A stretch of 64,000 nucleotides of DNA from Planctomycetota bacterium (GTDB lineage Bacteria; Planctomycetota; PLA2; JAEUHO01), in NCBI GenBank assembly GCA_020851795.1, contig JADZCA010000040.1, forward strand, positions 1 through 64,000, written 5' to 3'. The notes beneath the pieces are model-generated. The model saw only the letters and a list, made by a program, of their open reading frames with translations. It was not told where the DNA came from and did not search any database. Every line of letters begins with the position of its first letter. Position 1 is the stretch's first letter. Of the stretch, positions 1 through 9,180 are shown piece by piece. A program made the translations under genes and the position numbers.

Positions 1-130
1 AGGGCGGCCCGGGCCGACGTCCCCCGCGCGCGCCCGCAGTCACCGGGGGCCCCCAGGGTCAGGTCCCGAGGTGGCGCTCCCGGGGGTCGGGACGCTGGGG
101 GCCGCGACGGCGGCGGCCGGCAGGAGAGCC

Positions 131-179
131 CCCTTCGAGAGCGCGCGCCCCTGGCGTCGGGCGACACGCTCTCGAAGGG
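131..179 (-). terminator. Perfect 13-bp inverted repeat directly 3' of tRNA-Tyr
   Basis: CCCTTCGAGAGCG (131-143) and CGCTCTCGAAGGG (167-179) are exact reverse complements; abuts the encoded CCA of the minus-strand tRNA. Confidence 0.6.
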
Positions 180-264
180 TGGTGGGCGGGGAGGGATTCG
201 AACCCCCGAAGGCAGTGCCACCAGATTTACAGTCTGGCCCAGTTGACCGCTTTGGTACCCGCCC
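180..264 (-). tRNA. tRNA-Tyr (GUA), long variable arm, encoded CCA
   Basis: Minus strand GGGCGGGTACCAAAGCGGTC...GACTGTAAATCTGG...GGTTCGAATCC...CCCGCCCACCA; acceptor stem GGGCGGG/CCCGCCC. Confidence 0.95.
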
Positions 265-376
265 GGGTACGCGCGACGCGCCCGTCCGGGGGGACAGGGC
301 GAGCGACGAAAGGTACCGGATCGCGCGCGCGATGCGTAGCCCCGGCACCAGCGCCGGGCCGGCGCGGAGGAGAACG

Positions 377-451
377 TGGAGCCGGCGGCAGGGATTGAAC
401 CTGCGACCCTCGGTTTACAAGACCGATGCTCTGCCGCTGAGCTACGCCGGC
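377..451 (-). tRNA. tRNA-Thr (UGU), encoded CCA
   Basis: Minus strand GCCGGCGTAGCTCAGCGGCAGAGCATCGGTCTTGTAAACCGAGGGTCGCAGGTTCAATCCCTGCCGCCGGCTCCA. Confidence 0.95.
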
Positions 452-497
452 CCGCGCCGTCCGAGCGTAGCCGGGCGCCCCCCCCGCGCAAGCGGCG

Positions 498-1646
498 TCA
501 GTCGGCGGCGCGGAAGAGCGCCGCGGCGCGCCGCGCGTGCGCCGCGAGCGCCTCGCGGACCTCGTCGAGGTGCGCGCCGCCGAAACGCCGGCGCACCGCG
601 CGGGCGAGCTCGAGCGCGACGACCGCCTCCGCGACGACCGCCAGCGCGGGCACCGCCGTGACGTCGCTGCGCTCGACGCGCGCGTCCACCGGCGCCCCCG
701 TGCGCAGGTCCACGCTCGGGAGCGGCCGCCGCAGCGTCGCGAGCGGCTTCATCGCGCAACGCACGACCACCGGCGCGCCGGTCGTGGTGCCGCCCTCGAT
801 GCCGCCCGCGCGGTTGCCGGTGCGCCGCGGCGCGCCACCGTCGCCGGGCACGATCGCGTCGTGCACCTGCGAGCCGCGCAGCGCGGCGGCGGCGAAGCCC
901 GCACCGACCTCGACGCCGCGCACCGCTTGCACCCCCATCAGCGCCGCGGCGAGCCGCGCCGAGACCTTCTCCTCCGGTCGCTCGTGGCCGCCGAGCCCCG
1001 CGGGCACGCCGGTCGCGACCACCTCGACCACGCCGCCGAGCGTGTCGCCCGCCGCGCCGGCGGCGGCGATCGCGTCGCGCGCGGCGCGCTGCGCGTCGTC
1101 GCCGCCGAGCGCGTGCAGGTCGGAGGCGTCGCGCCGAAGGCGCGCGGCGTCGAGGTCGTCGCCCGGCGCCCCCGCGACGTCGAGCCCCCCCACCGCGACG
1201 ACGTGGCCGAGCACGCGCACGCCGAGCGCCTCGAGGAAGCCCGCGGCGACGGCCCCCGCCGCGACACGGACGGCGGTCTCGCGCGCGCTCGCGCGCTCGA
1301 CGACGTCGCGTGCGTCGGCGATGCCGCGGTTGACCGCACCCGCGAGGTCGGCGTGGCCGGGCCGCGGGGCGTGGATCGGCGGCAGGTCGGCGTAGGTCCG
1401 GTCGCGGTTGTCCACGTCGAGCGCGATCGGGTTGCCGGTCGCGCGGCCGTCGCGCACGCCGGCGGTGAAGCGGACGCGGTCGTGCTCGATCTGCTGGCGC
1501 GCGCCCCGTCCGAAGCCCCGCTGGCGCGCCGAGAGCCGTGCGTCCACCGCCTCCACCGAAACGGGCGTCCCCGCGGGGATCCCGCAGAGGATCGCCGTCA
1601 GCCGCGGCCCGTGGCTCTCGCCGGCGGTCTCGAGGAGCAGCTCCAT
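498..1646 (-). CDS. aroC: Chorismate synthase
   Basis: MELLLETAGESHGPRLTAILCGIPAG..., RPGHADLAGAVN, GGIEGGTTTGAPVVVRCAMKP motifs. Confidence 0.96.
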   Translation of the reverse strand: MELLLETAGESHGPRLTAILCGIPAGTPVSVEAVDARLSARQRGFGRGARQQIEHDRVRFTAGVRDGRATGNPIALDVDNRDRTYADLPPIHAPRPGHADLAGAVNRGIADARDVVERASARETAVRVAAGAVAAGFLEALGVRVLGHVVAVGGLDVAGAPGDDLDAARLRRDASDLHALGGDDAQRAARDAIAAAGAAGDTLGGVVEVVATGVPAGLGGHERPEEKVSARLAAALMGVQAVRGVEVGAGFAAAALRGSQVHDAIVPGDGGAPRRTGNRAGGIEGGTTTGAPVVVRCAMKPLATLRRPLPSVDLRTGAPVDARVERSDVTAVPALAVVAEAVVALELARAVRRRFGGAHLDEVREALAAHARRAAALFRAAD

Positions 1647-1697
1647 CCCGACGACTCTACCGAGCGTCCCCGCTGCGCGTCCCGTACGATCCTCCCC

Positions 1698-1946
1698 ATG
1701 TCCTCGGTGCCGCCCTCGTCCCCGCCGCCGTCCTCGACGCCGCTCAAGGACCGGATGCTCGACCTCGCCCGGCAGAAGCCGACGCCGCCCCGCGCGAAGT
1801 TCTGGCTGTGGACCGTGCTGTTCGTGGTCGTCGGGGCCCTCTGCCTCGGCCAGCTGCTCGGCTGGACGCGCTCCCCCGTCGCGGACAAGATCCGCGACCG
1901 CGTCGAGAGCCGGCCGCCGCCCGACGCCCCGTCGAGCCCGCGGTAG
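1698..1946 (+). CDS. Small single-TM protein (82 aa)
   Basis: MSSVPPSSPPPSSTPLKDRMLDLARQKPTPPRAKFWLWTVLFVVVGALCLGQLLGW...; one clear TM segment, divergent from aroC. Confidence 0.6.
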   Translation: MSSVPPSSPPPSSTPLKDRMLDLARQKPTPPRAKFWLWTVLFVVVGALCLGQLLGWTRSPVADKIRDRVESRPPPDAPSSPR

Positions 1947-2113
1947 CGTCGCGGACGCGCGTCGCCCGGGCTCGGGATCGACGGCGACGGCCGCGGGCGT
2001 GCGGCGACGTCCACCTCCGCCGGCTCCTCGCCGCCTCCTCCGCCTCCGCGTCGTACGAGCCCGACCCGGGAGCGGGCGTCCCGGCGGCCCGCGACCCGCA
2101 CGCGCTCCTGCGC

Positions 2114-3385
2114 CTACGGCACCACGCGGTACTCGCCGCGGCCGCGACGGGCGAGCGCGGCCATGAGGGCGTTGTCGCGGCCACCGAGCACGATCGCGTG
2201 GACGACGGCCTGCGCGAGGTCGAGCCGGTCGAGCTTCTCGCCCACGACCTCGCCCGGCGTCGCGCGATGGTTCTCCTGGCCGTCGGAGAGCACGACCATC
2301 GTCACGGGCTCGGTGGAGGCGACGCCCTCCTTCGCGCGCGCCTCGACGCGGCGGCGCAGGATCGCGAGCCCGGCGTTGAGCGGCGTCATCACGTCGGTGC
2401 GCTTGCCGCGCGGGATCCCGCGCACGAAGCGCGCCAGCTCGGCCTTGGCCGCGGGCGTCGCGCGCGTCGTCTCGGGGTGGAACGACTTCACCGTCTCGTC
2501 GAAGAACAGCGCGGCGAAGCGGACGTGCGACGGGAGCCGCTCGACCGCCTTGACCAGCGTGCTCTTGGCCGACTCGAGGCCCTCGGCGCCGATCGACCCC
2601 GACACGTCCACGACGAAGACGTAGTCGTCGCCGCGCAGCGAGAGCCCGAAGAGGTCGGGGACCAGCCCGCGCGCAGGCGGCGGCGGGGGCGGAGGGGTCG
2701 TCGGCGGCGCCGACTCGCGCGTGACCGTCTCGCCCGTCGAGGGCACCGCGGGCGTCGCCCGCGCGCGCACCCACCACGCCTCCCACGCGACGGGGTCCCA
2801 CCCGTGGGCCTCGCCCGAGACCGCCTCGAGCGCCTCGGCCGCCGCGGTGGCGACGCGGGGATGCGGGTCGCGCAGCGCCGCGAGGAGCGCGGGCACCGCG
2901 TCGGGCTTGCGGCGACGGCCCAGCAGGAGCGCGGTCTCGGCGCGGAAGGTGGGGTCCTCGTCCTCGCGCAGCAGGCGCGTCGCGGGGGCGACGACGTCGC
3001 CCGGGGCGAGGAGGACGGCGTCCACCGCGGCCGCGCGCACGCCCTCGTCGCGCGCGTCGAGCGCGGCCGCGAGCACGGGCACCCACGCCACCTCGTCCGC
3101 GCAGCGGGCGAGCGCGCGCACGCAGGCGACGCGGACGAGCGGCGCGCCGTCGGTCTCGAGCGCCTTGCGCAGGAGCAGCGCGGTCTTGCGTCGCTCCTCC
3201 TTGGGTGCGGGCCCGATGACGCGCCCGACCTGCTCGACCGCGGCGATGCGCGCCTCGGGGGCCTCCTCGCGCAGCCCTCGCCGCAGCGCCTCCGAGGGCA
3301 CCTCGGCGCCCGCCGCCGTCGCGGCGCCGAGCGCCACGACGACGCCCGCCAGCGCGGCGCGGAGGAGGGCCCGCAGCCGGCTCAC
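2114..3385 (-). CDS. Secreted HEAT-repeat plus von Willebrand factor A domain protein
   Basis: N-terminal signal peptide, repeated HEAT-like helices, then VFVVDVSGSIG (MIDAS DxSxS); start overlaps upstream stop (GTGA). Confidence 0.85.
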   Translation of the reverse strand: MSRLRALLRAALAGVVVALGAATAAGAEVPSEALRRGLREEAPEARIAAVEQVGRVIGPAPKEERRKTALLLRKALETDGAPLVRVACVRALARCADEVAWVPVLAAALDARDEGVRAAAVDAVLLAPGDVVAPATRLLREDEDPTFRAETALLLGRRRKPDAVPALLAALRDPHPRVATAAAEALEAVSGEAHGWDPVAWEAWWVRARATPAVPSTGETVTRESAPPTTPPPPPPPARGLVPDLFGLSLRGDDYVFVVDVSGSIGAEGLESAKSTLVKAVERLPSHVRFAALFFDETVKSFHPETTRATPAAKAELARFVRGIPRGKRTDVMTPLNAGLAILRRRVEARAKEGVASTEPVTMVVLSDGQENHRATPGEVVGEKLDRLDLAQAVVHAIVLGGRDNALMAALARRGRGEYRVVP

Positions 3386-4845
3386 CGCGGGTCGTTCTTC
3401 GTGAACTGGCGGTAGACGCCGTCGAGGGTGCGCTTGACCTTCTCCGACCGCTCCGACGCGCGCATCTGCTCGACGGCCTTGCGCGCCTCGGGCGTGCCGA
3501 TCGCCCCGACCGCGAGCGCGACGTGCTGGCGCATCGCCTCGTCGCCGCCGCCGTAGGACGCCAGCAGCGCGTCGACGGCGCTCTCGGCGCGCGGGCCGAT
3601 GCGCCCGAGCGCACGCGCCGCCTGCTTGCGGACGAGGTCGGAGCCGGTCGAGAGGAGCTCGGTCAGGAGCGGGACGGCCTCCACGGCCCGGGCCGCGCCG
3701 AACGCCTCGACGATGTTCTCGCGCAGGTGGTCGTCACGCGTGGCCTTGGCGACCTCGAGCAGCCGCGTCCGCGCGGGGACCGACAGCGTGGTCGTGTCGC
3801 CGATCGCCGCCGCGGCCACGCTCGCGTAGTCGGCGCCCTTCTCGGCGACCGCGATCAGCCGCTCGATGGCGCCCTCGTCGCCGGTGCGGGCCAAGGCGCC
3901 CAGCGCGGCGACGCGCACCGGCTGCGGCTGCGCGTCCGCGTCGAGCGACGACAGCGCCTCGACGAGCGCCGGCGACGCGCCCGGCCGGCCGGAGAGCTCG
4001 GCGAGGGCCGCGAGCGCCTTGGGGTCGGCGACCGGTCCGCGCAGCACCGACGCGAGGTGGTCGGCGGCGGCGGGGTCCTTGCGGAAGTCGAAGCTGCGCC
4101 AGACGTCGAGCCCGAAGCGCGCGGGCTCGCGCGACGTCAGGATCGCGTCGGCGAGCGCGCGCGCCGCCTCGGCCCCGCCCATCCGCGAGATCGCCTGGAG
4201 GTAGGGGAGGTCGTGCTCGAAGTCCGCGGTCAGGCGCGACTCGATGCCCGTCACGGTCTCCTTGAGGTCGGCGCCGGGCACGCTCGAGAGGGCGACGAGC
4301 ACGTTGTTGCGGTCGTGCGCGTCGATCTTGGGGTCGTCGAGCACGCGGAGCAGGTCGGCGACGACCGTGCCGTCGCGGACGCGCTCGTAGGCCTGCACCG
4401 CGCCCGCCGCGTTGCCGTAGACGAGCGCGTGGAGCAGGGCGTTCTTGACGTCGTCGTCGAGGGGCTCGCTCAGCACGCCGAGCAGCTGCGCGATCGCGTC
4501 CCAGCGCGGGTTGCCTTCCTTGAGGTGCGCCCGCAGCAGCGACTTCACGCGCGCCGGGTCGGAGAGGTCGTCGCCGCTGGGCATGCGCAGCCCCGGCGGC
4601 ACGGCGCCGCCCGACGCCCCCGGCGCCGCCGTCCCGCCGAGCCGCCCGGGGTCGGACGGGTCGCGACCGACCTCGGGCGGGGCCGCAGGCGTGGGGATGA
4701 CGACGCTCGCGCCGCTGCGCGGGTCCGTGCCGTCGGGGCCGGCGGCCTGACGCCCCCCGGGCTTGCGGACGAGGAGCCACGCGCCCGCGCCCACGACGAG
4801 GACGCCCGCCGTGGCGAGGAGCAGCGCGCGTTCGGTCTTCGTCAT
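3382..4845 (-). CDS. Membrane-anchored HEAT-repeat protein
   Basis: MTKTERALLLATAGVLVVGAGAWLLV TM anchor followed by HEAT-like repeats (e.g. LTELLSTGSDLVRKQAARALGRIG). Confidence 0.8.
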   Translation of the reverse strand: MTKTERALLLATAGVLVVGAGAWLLVRKPGGRQAAGPDGTDPRSGASVVIPTPAAPPEVGRDPSDPGRLGGTAAPGASGGAVPPGLRMPSGDDLSDPARVKSLLRAHLKEGNPRWDAIAQLLGVLSEPLDDDVKNALLHALVYGNAAGAVQAYERVRDGTVVADLLRVLDDPKIDAHDRNNVLVALSSVPGADLKETVTGIESRLTADFEHDLPYLQAISRMGGAEAARALADAILTSREPARFGLDVWRSFDFRKDPAAADHLASVLRGPVADPKALAALAELSGRPGASPALVEALSSLDADAQPQPVRVAALGALARTGDEGAIERLIAVAEKGADYASVAAAAIGDTTTLSVPARTRLLEVAKATRDDHLRENIVEAFGAARAVEAVPLLTELLSTGSDLVRKQAARALGRIGPRAESAVDALLASYGGGDEAMRQHVALAVGAIGTPEARKAVEQMRASERSEKVKRTLDGVYRQFTKNDPR

Positions 4846-4980
4846 GGGGGGACTCCGCGGGATCCGTCGATCGTACCCCCGGTCGCGCGCACCGACGGGC
4901 CCCCCTCGAAACGCGGGGCGGCCCCGTCCGCCGCGGTCCACCGGGGCCGCCGCGGCCGCGGCGCCGCGGCGCCCGCGGCG

Positions 4981-5688
4981 TCAGCGGGCGCGCACCGCGT
5001 CGAGGAACGCGCGGAACAACGCGGCGGTGACCCGCGAGGCGGGCATCCGTTCGGGGTGCCACTGCACCCCCACGAGGAACCCGGGCCCCGGGCCCTCGAC
5101 GGCCTCGATCACGCCGTCGTCGGCGCGCGCGCTCACGACGAGCCCGGGCGCGAGCCGCGCGATGGCCTGGTGGTGGTGCGAGTTCACGTCCGCGCGGGCC
5201 GCGCCGACCAGGGTCGCGAGGCGGCTGCCCGGGACGACGTCGATCGGGTGCACTTCGTCCATCAGGCCGCCGTGGACCTGCGCGCCGGGGACCTCGGCGG
5301 GGATGTGCTGGACGAGCGTCCCCCCCATCGCCACGTTCATCACCTGGAGCCCGCGGCAGACGCCGAGCGTGGGCACCTGCCCGCGCACGACCGCCCGCAC
5401 GAGGGCGATCTCGAACTCGTCGCGGCGGCGGTCCACCGGACCGAGCTCGGGGTGACGGGGCGCGCCGTAGAGCGCGGGGTCCACGTCGTCGCCGCCCACG
5501 AGGAGGACGGCATCGACGAGCGACAGGTACTCGGCCACGGACGAGGGCGAGGAGACCGGGAGCAGCAGCGGGAGCCCCCCCGCCTCCTCGACCCGGGCGA
5601 CGTAGGGCTCGGGCACGTGGAGGCGGCGGACGCCGCGCCCCTCGACCTCGTCCATCGTCGAGCAGGCGACGCCGATGCGGGGCTTCAT
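4981..5688 (-). CDS. Class I glutamine amidotransferase-like / gamma-glutamyl-gamma-aminobutyrate hydrolase family (peptidase C26)
   Basis: MKPRIGVACS..., LLVGGDDVDPALYG, PTLGVCRGLQVMNVAMGG, VGVQWHPE. Confidence 0.9.
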   Translation of the reverse strand: MKPRIGVACSTMDEVEGRGVRRLHVPEPYVARVEEAGGLPLLLPVSSPSSVAEYLSLVDAVLLVGGDDVDPALYGAPRHPELGPVDRRRDEFEIALVRAVVRGQVPTLGVCRGLQVMNVAMGGTLVQHIPAEVPGAQVHGGLMDEVHPIDVVPGSRLATLVGAARADVNSHHHQAIARLAPGLVVSARADDGVIEAVEGPGPGFLVGVQWHPERMPASRVTAALFRAFLDAVRAR

Positions 5689-5782
5689 GCGGGCAGGCTC
5701 CGGGTGGCGGATGCTACCGCGCGGGGGCGGGAGGGCCTCGACAAGGTTGCGAAACGGCGCGCGAGGGCGTAATCCCTCCGGC

Positions 5783-6799
5783 ATGACGACCTACTCGGGT
5801 CGAGCGCCCGTGCGCATCGACCTGGCCGGCGGGACGATCGACCTGTGGCCCGTCTACCTCGTGCTCGGCGAGGCGGTCACGGTCAACGTCGCGTTCGACC
5901 TGCCCGCGCGCGTCCGCGTGCGCCGCGTCGGCGGGACGTCGGTGCGGCTGGTCCACGAGGACGCGGGCGTCGAGGCGACGCGGTCGCGCGCGACCGACGT
6001 GGACGGCGTGGACCCCGCGCTCGCGCTGCTCGCGCGCGTCGTCGCCGCGGTCGCGCCCGAGGGCGGGCTCGAGGTGAGCGTCTCGACGACGTCGCCGCAG
6101 GGCGCGGGGCTCGGCGGCTCGTCGGCGCTGGCGGCGTGCGCGGTCGCGACCGTGGCGACGGCGGTCGGACGGCCGCTCGAGCTCGAGGCCGCGCGGCGGC
6201 TCGCGCAGGACGTGGAGACCACGCTGCTGCGGACGCCGACCGGCTACCAGGACTACTACCCGCCGCTGTTCGGCGGCTGCCTCGCGCTGCGCGGCGGCGT
6301 CGGCGGCGTGAAGGTCGAGCGGCTCCCGGTGGACCTCGGCGCGCTCGCGCGGCGGCTGCGCGTCGTCTACACGGGCGTGCCGCACCACTCCGGGCTGACG
6401 AACTGGGGCGTGCTGCGCGCGTTCTTCGACGGCGAGCCCGCCACGGTGGCCGCGCTCACCGAGATCGGCGAGCTCTCGGCGCGCGTGGCGGCGGCGGTGC
6501 GCCGCGGTGACCTCGACGCGGCGCTGGCGCTCGTGGTGGCCGAGGGCGCGGTGCGTCGGCGCATGGCGCCGGGCGTCTCGACGCCGGGGATCGAGGCGCT
6601 CGACGCGGCCGTGCGCGCGGCGGGCGCGCTCGGCACGAAGGTGTGCGGCGCGGGCGGCGGCGGGTGCGTGCTCGTGGTGCTGCGCGACGAGCGCGAGCCC
6701 GCGGGCCTCGCCGAGGCGCTCCGCACGGGCGGGGCGCGACCGATCGACGCGCCGCTCGTCGCCGCGGGGCTGTCGGTCGCGCAGGAGGCTCGCGCATGA
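5783..6799 (+). CDS. GHMP family kinase (sugar/heptose kinase-like)
   Basis: GRAPVRIDLAGGTIDLWP, SPQGAGLGGSSALA, KVCGAGGGGCVLV motifs. Confidence 0.88.
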   Translation: MTTYSGRAPVRIDLAGGTIDLWPVYLVLGEAVTVNVAFDLPARVRVRRVGGTSVRLVHEDAGVEATRSRATDVDGVDPALALLARVVAAVAPEGGLEVSVSTTSPQGAGLGGSSALAACAVATVATAVGRPLELEAARRLAQDVETTLLRTPTGYQDYYPPLFGGCLALRGGVGGVKVERLPVDLGALARRLRVVYTGVPHHSGLTNWGVLRAFFDGEPATVAALTEIGELSARVAAAVRRGDLDAALALVVAEGAVRRRMAPGVSTPGIEALDAAVRAAGALGTKVCGAGGGGCVLVVLRDEREPAGLAEALRTGGARPIDAPLVAAGLSVAQEARA

Positions 6800-7545
6800 G
6801 CGCCCCGTCGGTCCGCGCCGTCGTGTTCGACCTCGACGACACGCTCTTCGACTGCTGGACGCAGTGCGTCGGCCCCGCGCACCGCGAGGCGGCCAAGGCG
6901 ATGGTCGAGGCGGGCGCGCGGGCGAGCGTGGGCGAGGTGCTCGACGCGAGGCTGGCGCTGGCGGGCCTCGAGAAGGACCTCGACGACGCGGTCGCCGCGA
7001 CGTTCCGCTCGGTGCAGCCGGTCAAGGTCGCCGAGGCCGGCCGCCGCGCGTTCTACGACCGCGACCCGGGGCCGATCACGCCCTTCCCGTTCGCGCGCGA
7101 CGTGCTGCGCCGCGTCCATGAGGTCGCGCGCGTCGTGCTGCTCTCGATGGGCCACCCCCCCACGCAGCGCCGGAAGGTCGAGGTCCTCGGGCTGACCGAC
7201 GCGTTCGACGACGTGCTCGTGGACGACGTGTTCGGCCGGCGCGGCAAGGAGGAGGTGCTGCGCGGCTGGCTCGCCTCGACCGGGTTGTCGCCGGCGGAGG
7301 TGCTCGTCGTGGGCGACCGCCCCGACGCCGAGATCGCGGCGGCGTTGCGGCTCGGGATGCAGGCGCTGCGGGTGCGCGGCGGCGAGTTCGCGGCGCGGCC
7401 GACGCCGCCGGGCGTCCCCGAGTCCCCCGACGTGCGCGCGGTGCTCGCCTACCTCGGCCTGCCGGCGGACGCACCGGACGCTCCGGCGCCGGACCGCGAC
7501 GCGACGTCGGCGCCGCGGCCTCCGCCCGCTCCGCCGGCTCCGTGA
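6796..7545 (+). CDS. HAD family hydrolase
   Basis: VVFDLDDTLFDCW motif I, VVGDRPDAEIAAA motif; ATGA overlap with the upstream GHMP kinase. Confidence 0.88.
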   Translation: MSAPSVRAVVFDLDDTLFDCWTQCVGPAHREAAKAMVEAGARASVGEVLDARLALAGLEKDLDDAVAATFRSVQPVKVAEAGRRAFYDRDPGPITPFPFARDVLRRVHEVARVVLLSMGHPPTQRRKVEVLGLTDAFDDVLVDDVFGRRGKEEVLRGWLASTGLSPAEVLVVGDRPDAEIAAALRLGMQALRVRGGEFAARPTPPGVPESPDVRAVLAYLGLPADAPDAPAPDRDATSAPRPPPAPPAP

Positions 7546-7564
7546 GCCGCCGAGCGCCGCGCCG

Positions 7565-8515
7565 TCAGGGCTCGTAGCGGCGCCCGAGCACGCCGAGGCA
7601 GCGGGCGGCGAGCAGCACCGCGTAGACGCAGGCCGCGCGCAGGGCGACGCTGAGCAGGGCGATGGCGACGAGGCCCGTGCCGCGGGCGGCCGCCCACGGC
7701 GGGACGAGGTTGGCCAGCAGCACGACGACCCACGACGCGGCGACGGCGAGGAACGCGACGGGACCGCGCAGGAACCACCGTGCGGCGACCCACGGCTTGC
7801 GCAGCTCGCGGTCGTCGAACGCGCCGGCGAGCAGGAAGGCGGGGGCGAGCACGACGAGGGGGACGAGGACGAACGTCCACATCCACGCGGTCTCGGAGGG
7901 GGTCCGCAGCGGCTCGGCGGGGTTGCGGAGGTAGGGCGCGAGGAACGGGACGGCGGCCGGCACGAAGTAGGCGGCGAGCAGCCCGAACGAGCGCAGGCCT
8001 TCCATCGACCACACGGCGTCGGCGAGGCCCCAGCGCGGGTCGCTGTCGCGCGCGTCGAGGTCGACGTCGGCGGCAGCGGGGGCGACGTCGGCGCCGCTCG
8101 CGGTGCGCGCGACGGCGCGGGCCTGCCAGCGGGCGACGAAGGGGAGGACGACGAGCACGGTGACCCAGCCGAGGGCGGCGTTGAGCCCGCCGACGAGGTC
8201 GAGGAGCGTCCAGGTGCCGACGGCGACGCCGAACGCGATGCGGTCGCGCACGGGGTAGGCGAAGGCTTCGCGCGGCCATCCGGGCGGGGGCGCGAGCGGG
8301 CCCGGACGGGTGCGGCTGGACGGGTCCTTGCGCTCGCGGACGGTGGCGGTCGAGACGACGTGCGCCTCGCCGTCCTTGGAGACGACCTTGGCGAGGGTGG
8401 GCGCGGCGGACGCGGCGGCCTTGGTCTCGGCGGTGTCCTCGGGTGCTTGGGTGCGCGGAAGCGGCGGCGCCTCGGGCTCGAGCTGGAACGGCCGGCGGTC
8501 CTCCGGTTCGGTCAT
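7565..8515 (-). CDS. Multi-pass membrane protein of unknown function
   Basis: Long hydrophilic N-terminus followed by several hydrophobic segments. Confidence 0.7.
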   Translation of the reverse strand: MTEPEDRRPFQLEPEAPPLPRTQAPEDTAETKAAASAAPTLAKVVSKDGEAHVVSTATVRERKDPSSRTRPGPLAPPPGWPREAFAYPVRDRIAFGVAVGTWTLLDLVGGLNAALGWVTVLVVLPFVARWQARAVARTASGADVAPAAADVDLDARDSDPRWGLADAVWSMEGLRSFGLLAAYFVPAAVPFLAPYLRNPAEPLRTPSETAWMWTFVLVPLVVLAPAFLLAGAFDDRELRKPWVAARWFLRGPVAFLAVAASWVVVLLANLVPPWAAARGTGLVAIALLSVALRAACVYAVLLAARCLGVLGRRYEP

Positions 8516-8527
8516 GTCCCCATCCTA

Positions 8528-8585
8528 GGGGAGTTCGCCGTCGAGGCGCGCCGCCGCGGGGGCGCGCGTCGCGGGCGAACTCCCC
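8528..8585. repeat. Inverted repeat with nested stem
   Basis: GGGGAGTTCGCC (8528-8539) / GGCGAACTCCCC (8574-8585) perfect 12 bp; inner CGCGCC/GGCGCG. Confidence 0.7.
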
Positions 8586-8787
8586 GTAGGCCGGACGCAG
8601 AACGCCACCGTCCCACGGGGGCCCCTCCCTCCCGCGACGTCGCGCGCCGACCTTCGGGGCACGACGGGAAGGGCCCGAGCCCGAAAGCGATGGCTCCGAT
8701 CGCCCAGCACGAGATGGTGCCGAACCGCGCCCCGCTCGGCTCCGCCTCCGCTCCGCTCTGTCTCCGCTCCGCTCTGCCTCCGCTCCG

Positions 8788-9180
8788 CTCCGCGTCCGCT
8801 TCCCGCGTGCACGGCGGAGCGAGACGGGCTGTTCCGACCTGCGCCTCGTGGAGCCCCCGGCACGACCCGCTTGGGATCGTCGTGGGTCGTCGCTGCGGAG
8901 CCGAACTGCACGCGAGAACAACCCGAAGCGGGTTGGGGTCCGACCGCGGACGCGGCCTGCGTCAGCCGGCCGCCTCCGTCGCCGCTCCGCGTCCGCCTCC
9001 CGCGTGCACGGCGGAGCGAGACGGGCTATTCCGACCTGCGCCTCGTGGAGCCCCCGGCACGACCCGCCTGGGATCGTCGTGGGTCGCCCCTGCGGAGCCG
9101 AACTGCACGCGAGAACAACCCGAAGCGGGTTGGGGTCGGCTGCACGAGCGTCGTCGCCTATCCGGCCGCCTCCGTCGCCG
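8788..9180. repeat. Tandem repeat, period 197 bp, two near-complete copies plus a partial third entering the smc 3' end
   Basis: CGCGTGCACGGCGGAGCGAGACGGGCT(G/A)TTCCGACCTGCGCCTCGTGGAGCCCCCGGCACGACCCGC...CGAGAACAACCCGAAGCGGGTTGGGGTC at 8804 and 9001. Confidence 0.85.

Noticed and set aside
1598-2101. Minus-strand ORF overlapping the start of aroC and the small plus-strand gene
   Set aside because: Composition of a shadow frame; the plus-strand 82-aa protein with a clear TM is better supported
498-3614. Very long ORFs on alternative frames (e.g. 498-3614, 7449-12584, 8360-13039, 43751-48649, 43732-49113)
   Set aside because: Translations are Arg/Ala/Pro- or His/Glu/Arg-rich low-complexity and overlap well-supported genes; expected from ~75% GC with few stop codons
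8738-8800. CTCCGCT-type short repeats that might look like a CRISPR or VNTR array
   Set aside because: Irregular, very short units without spacers; simple low-complexity sequence preceding the 197-bp repeat
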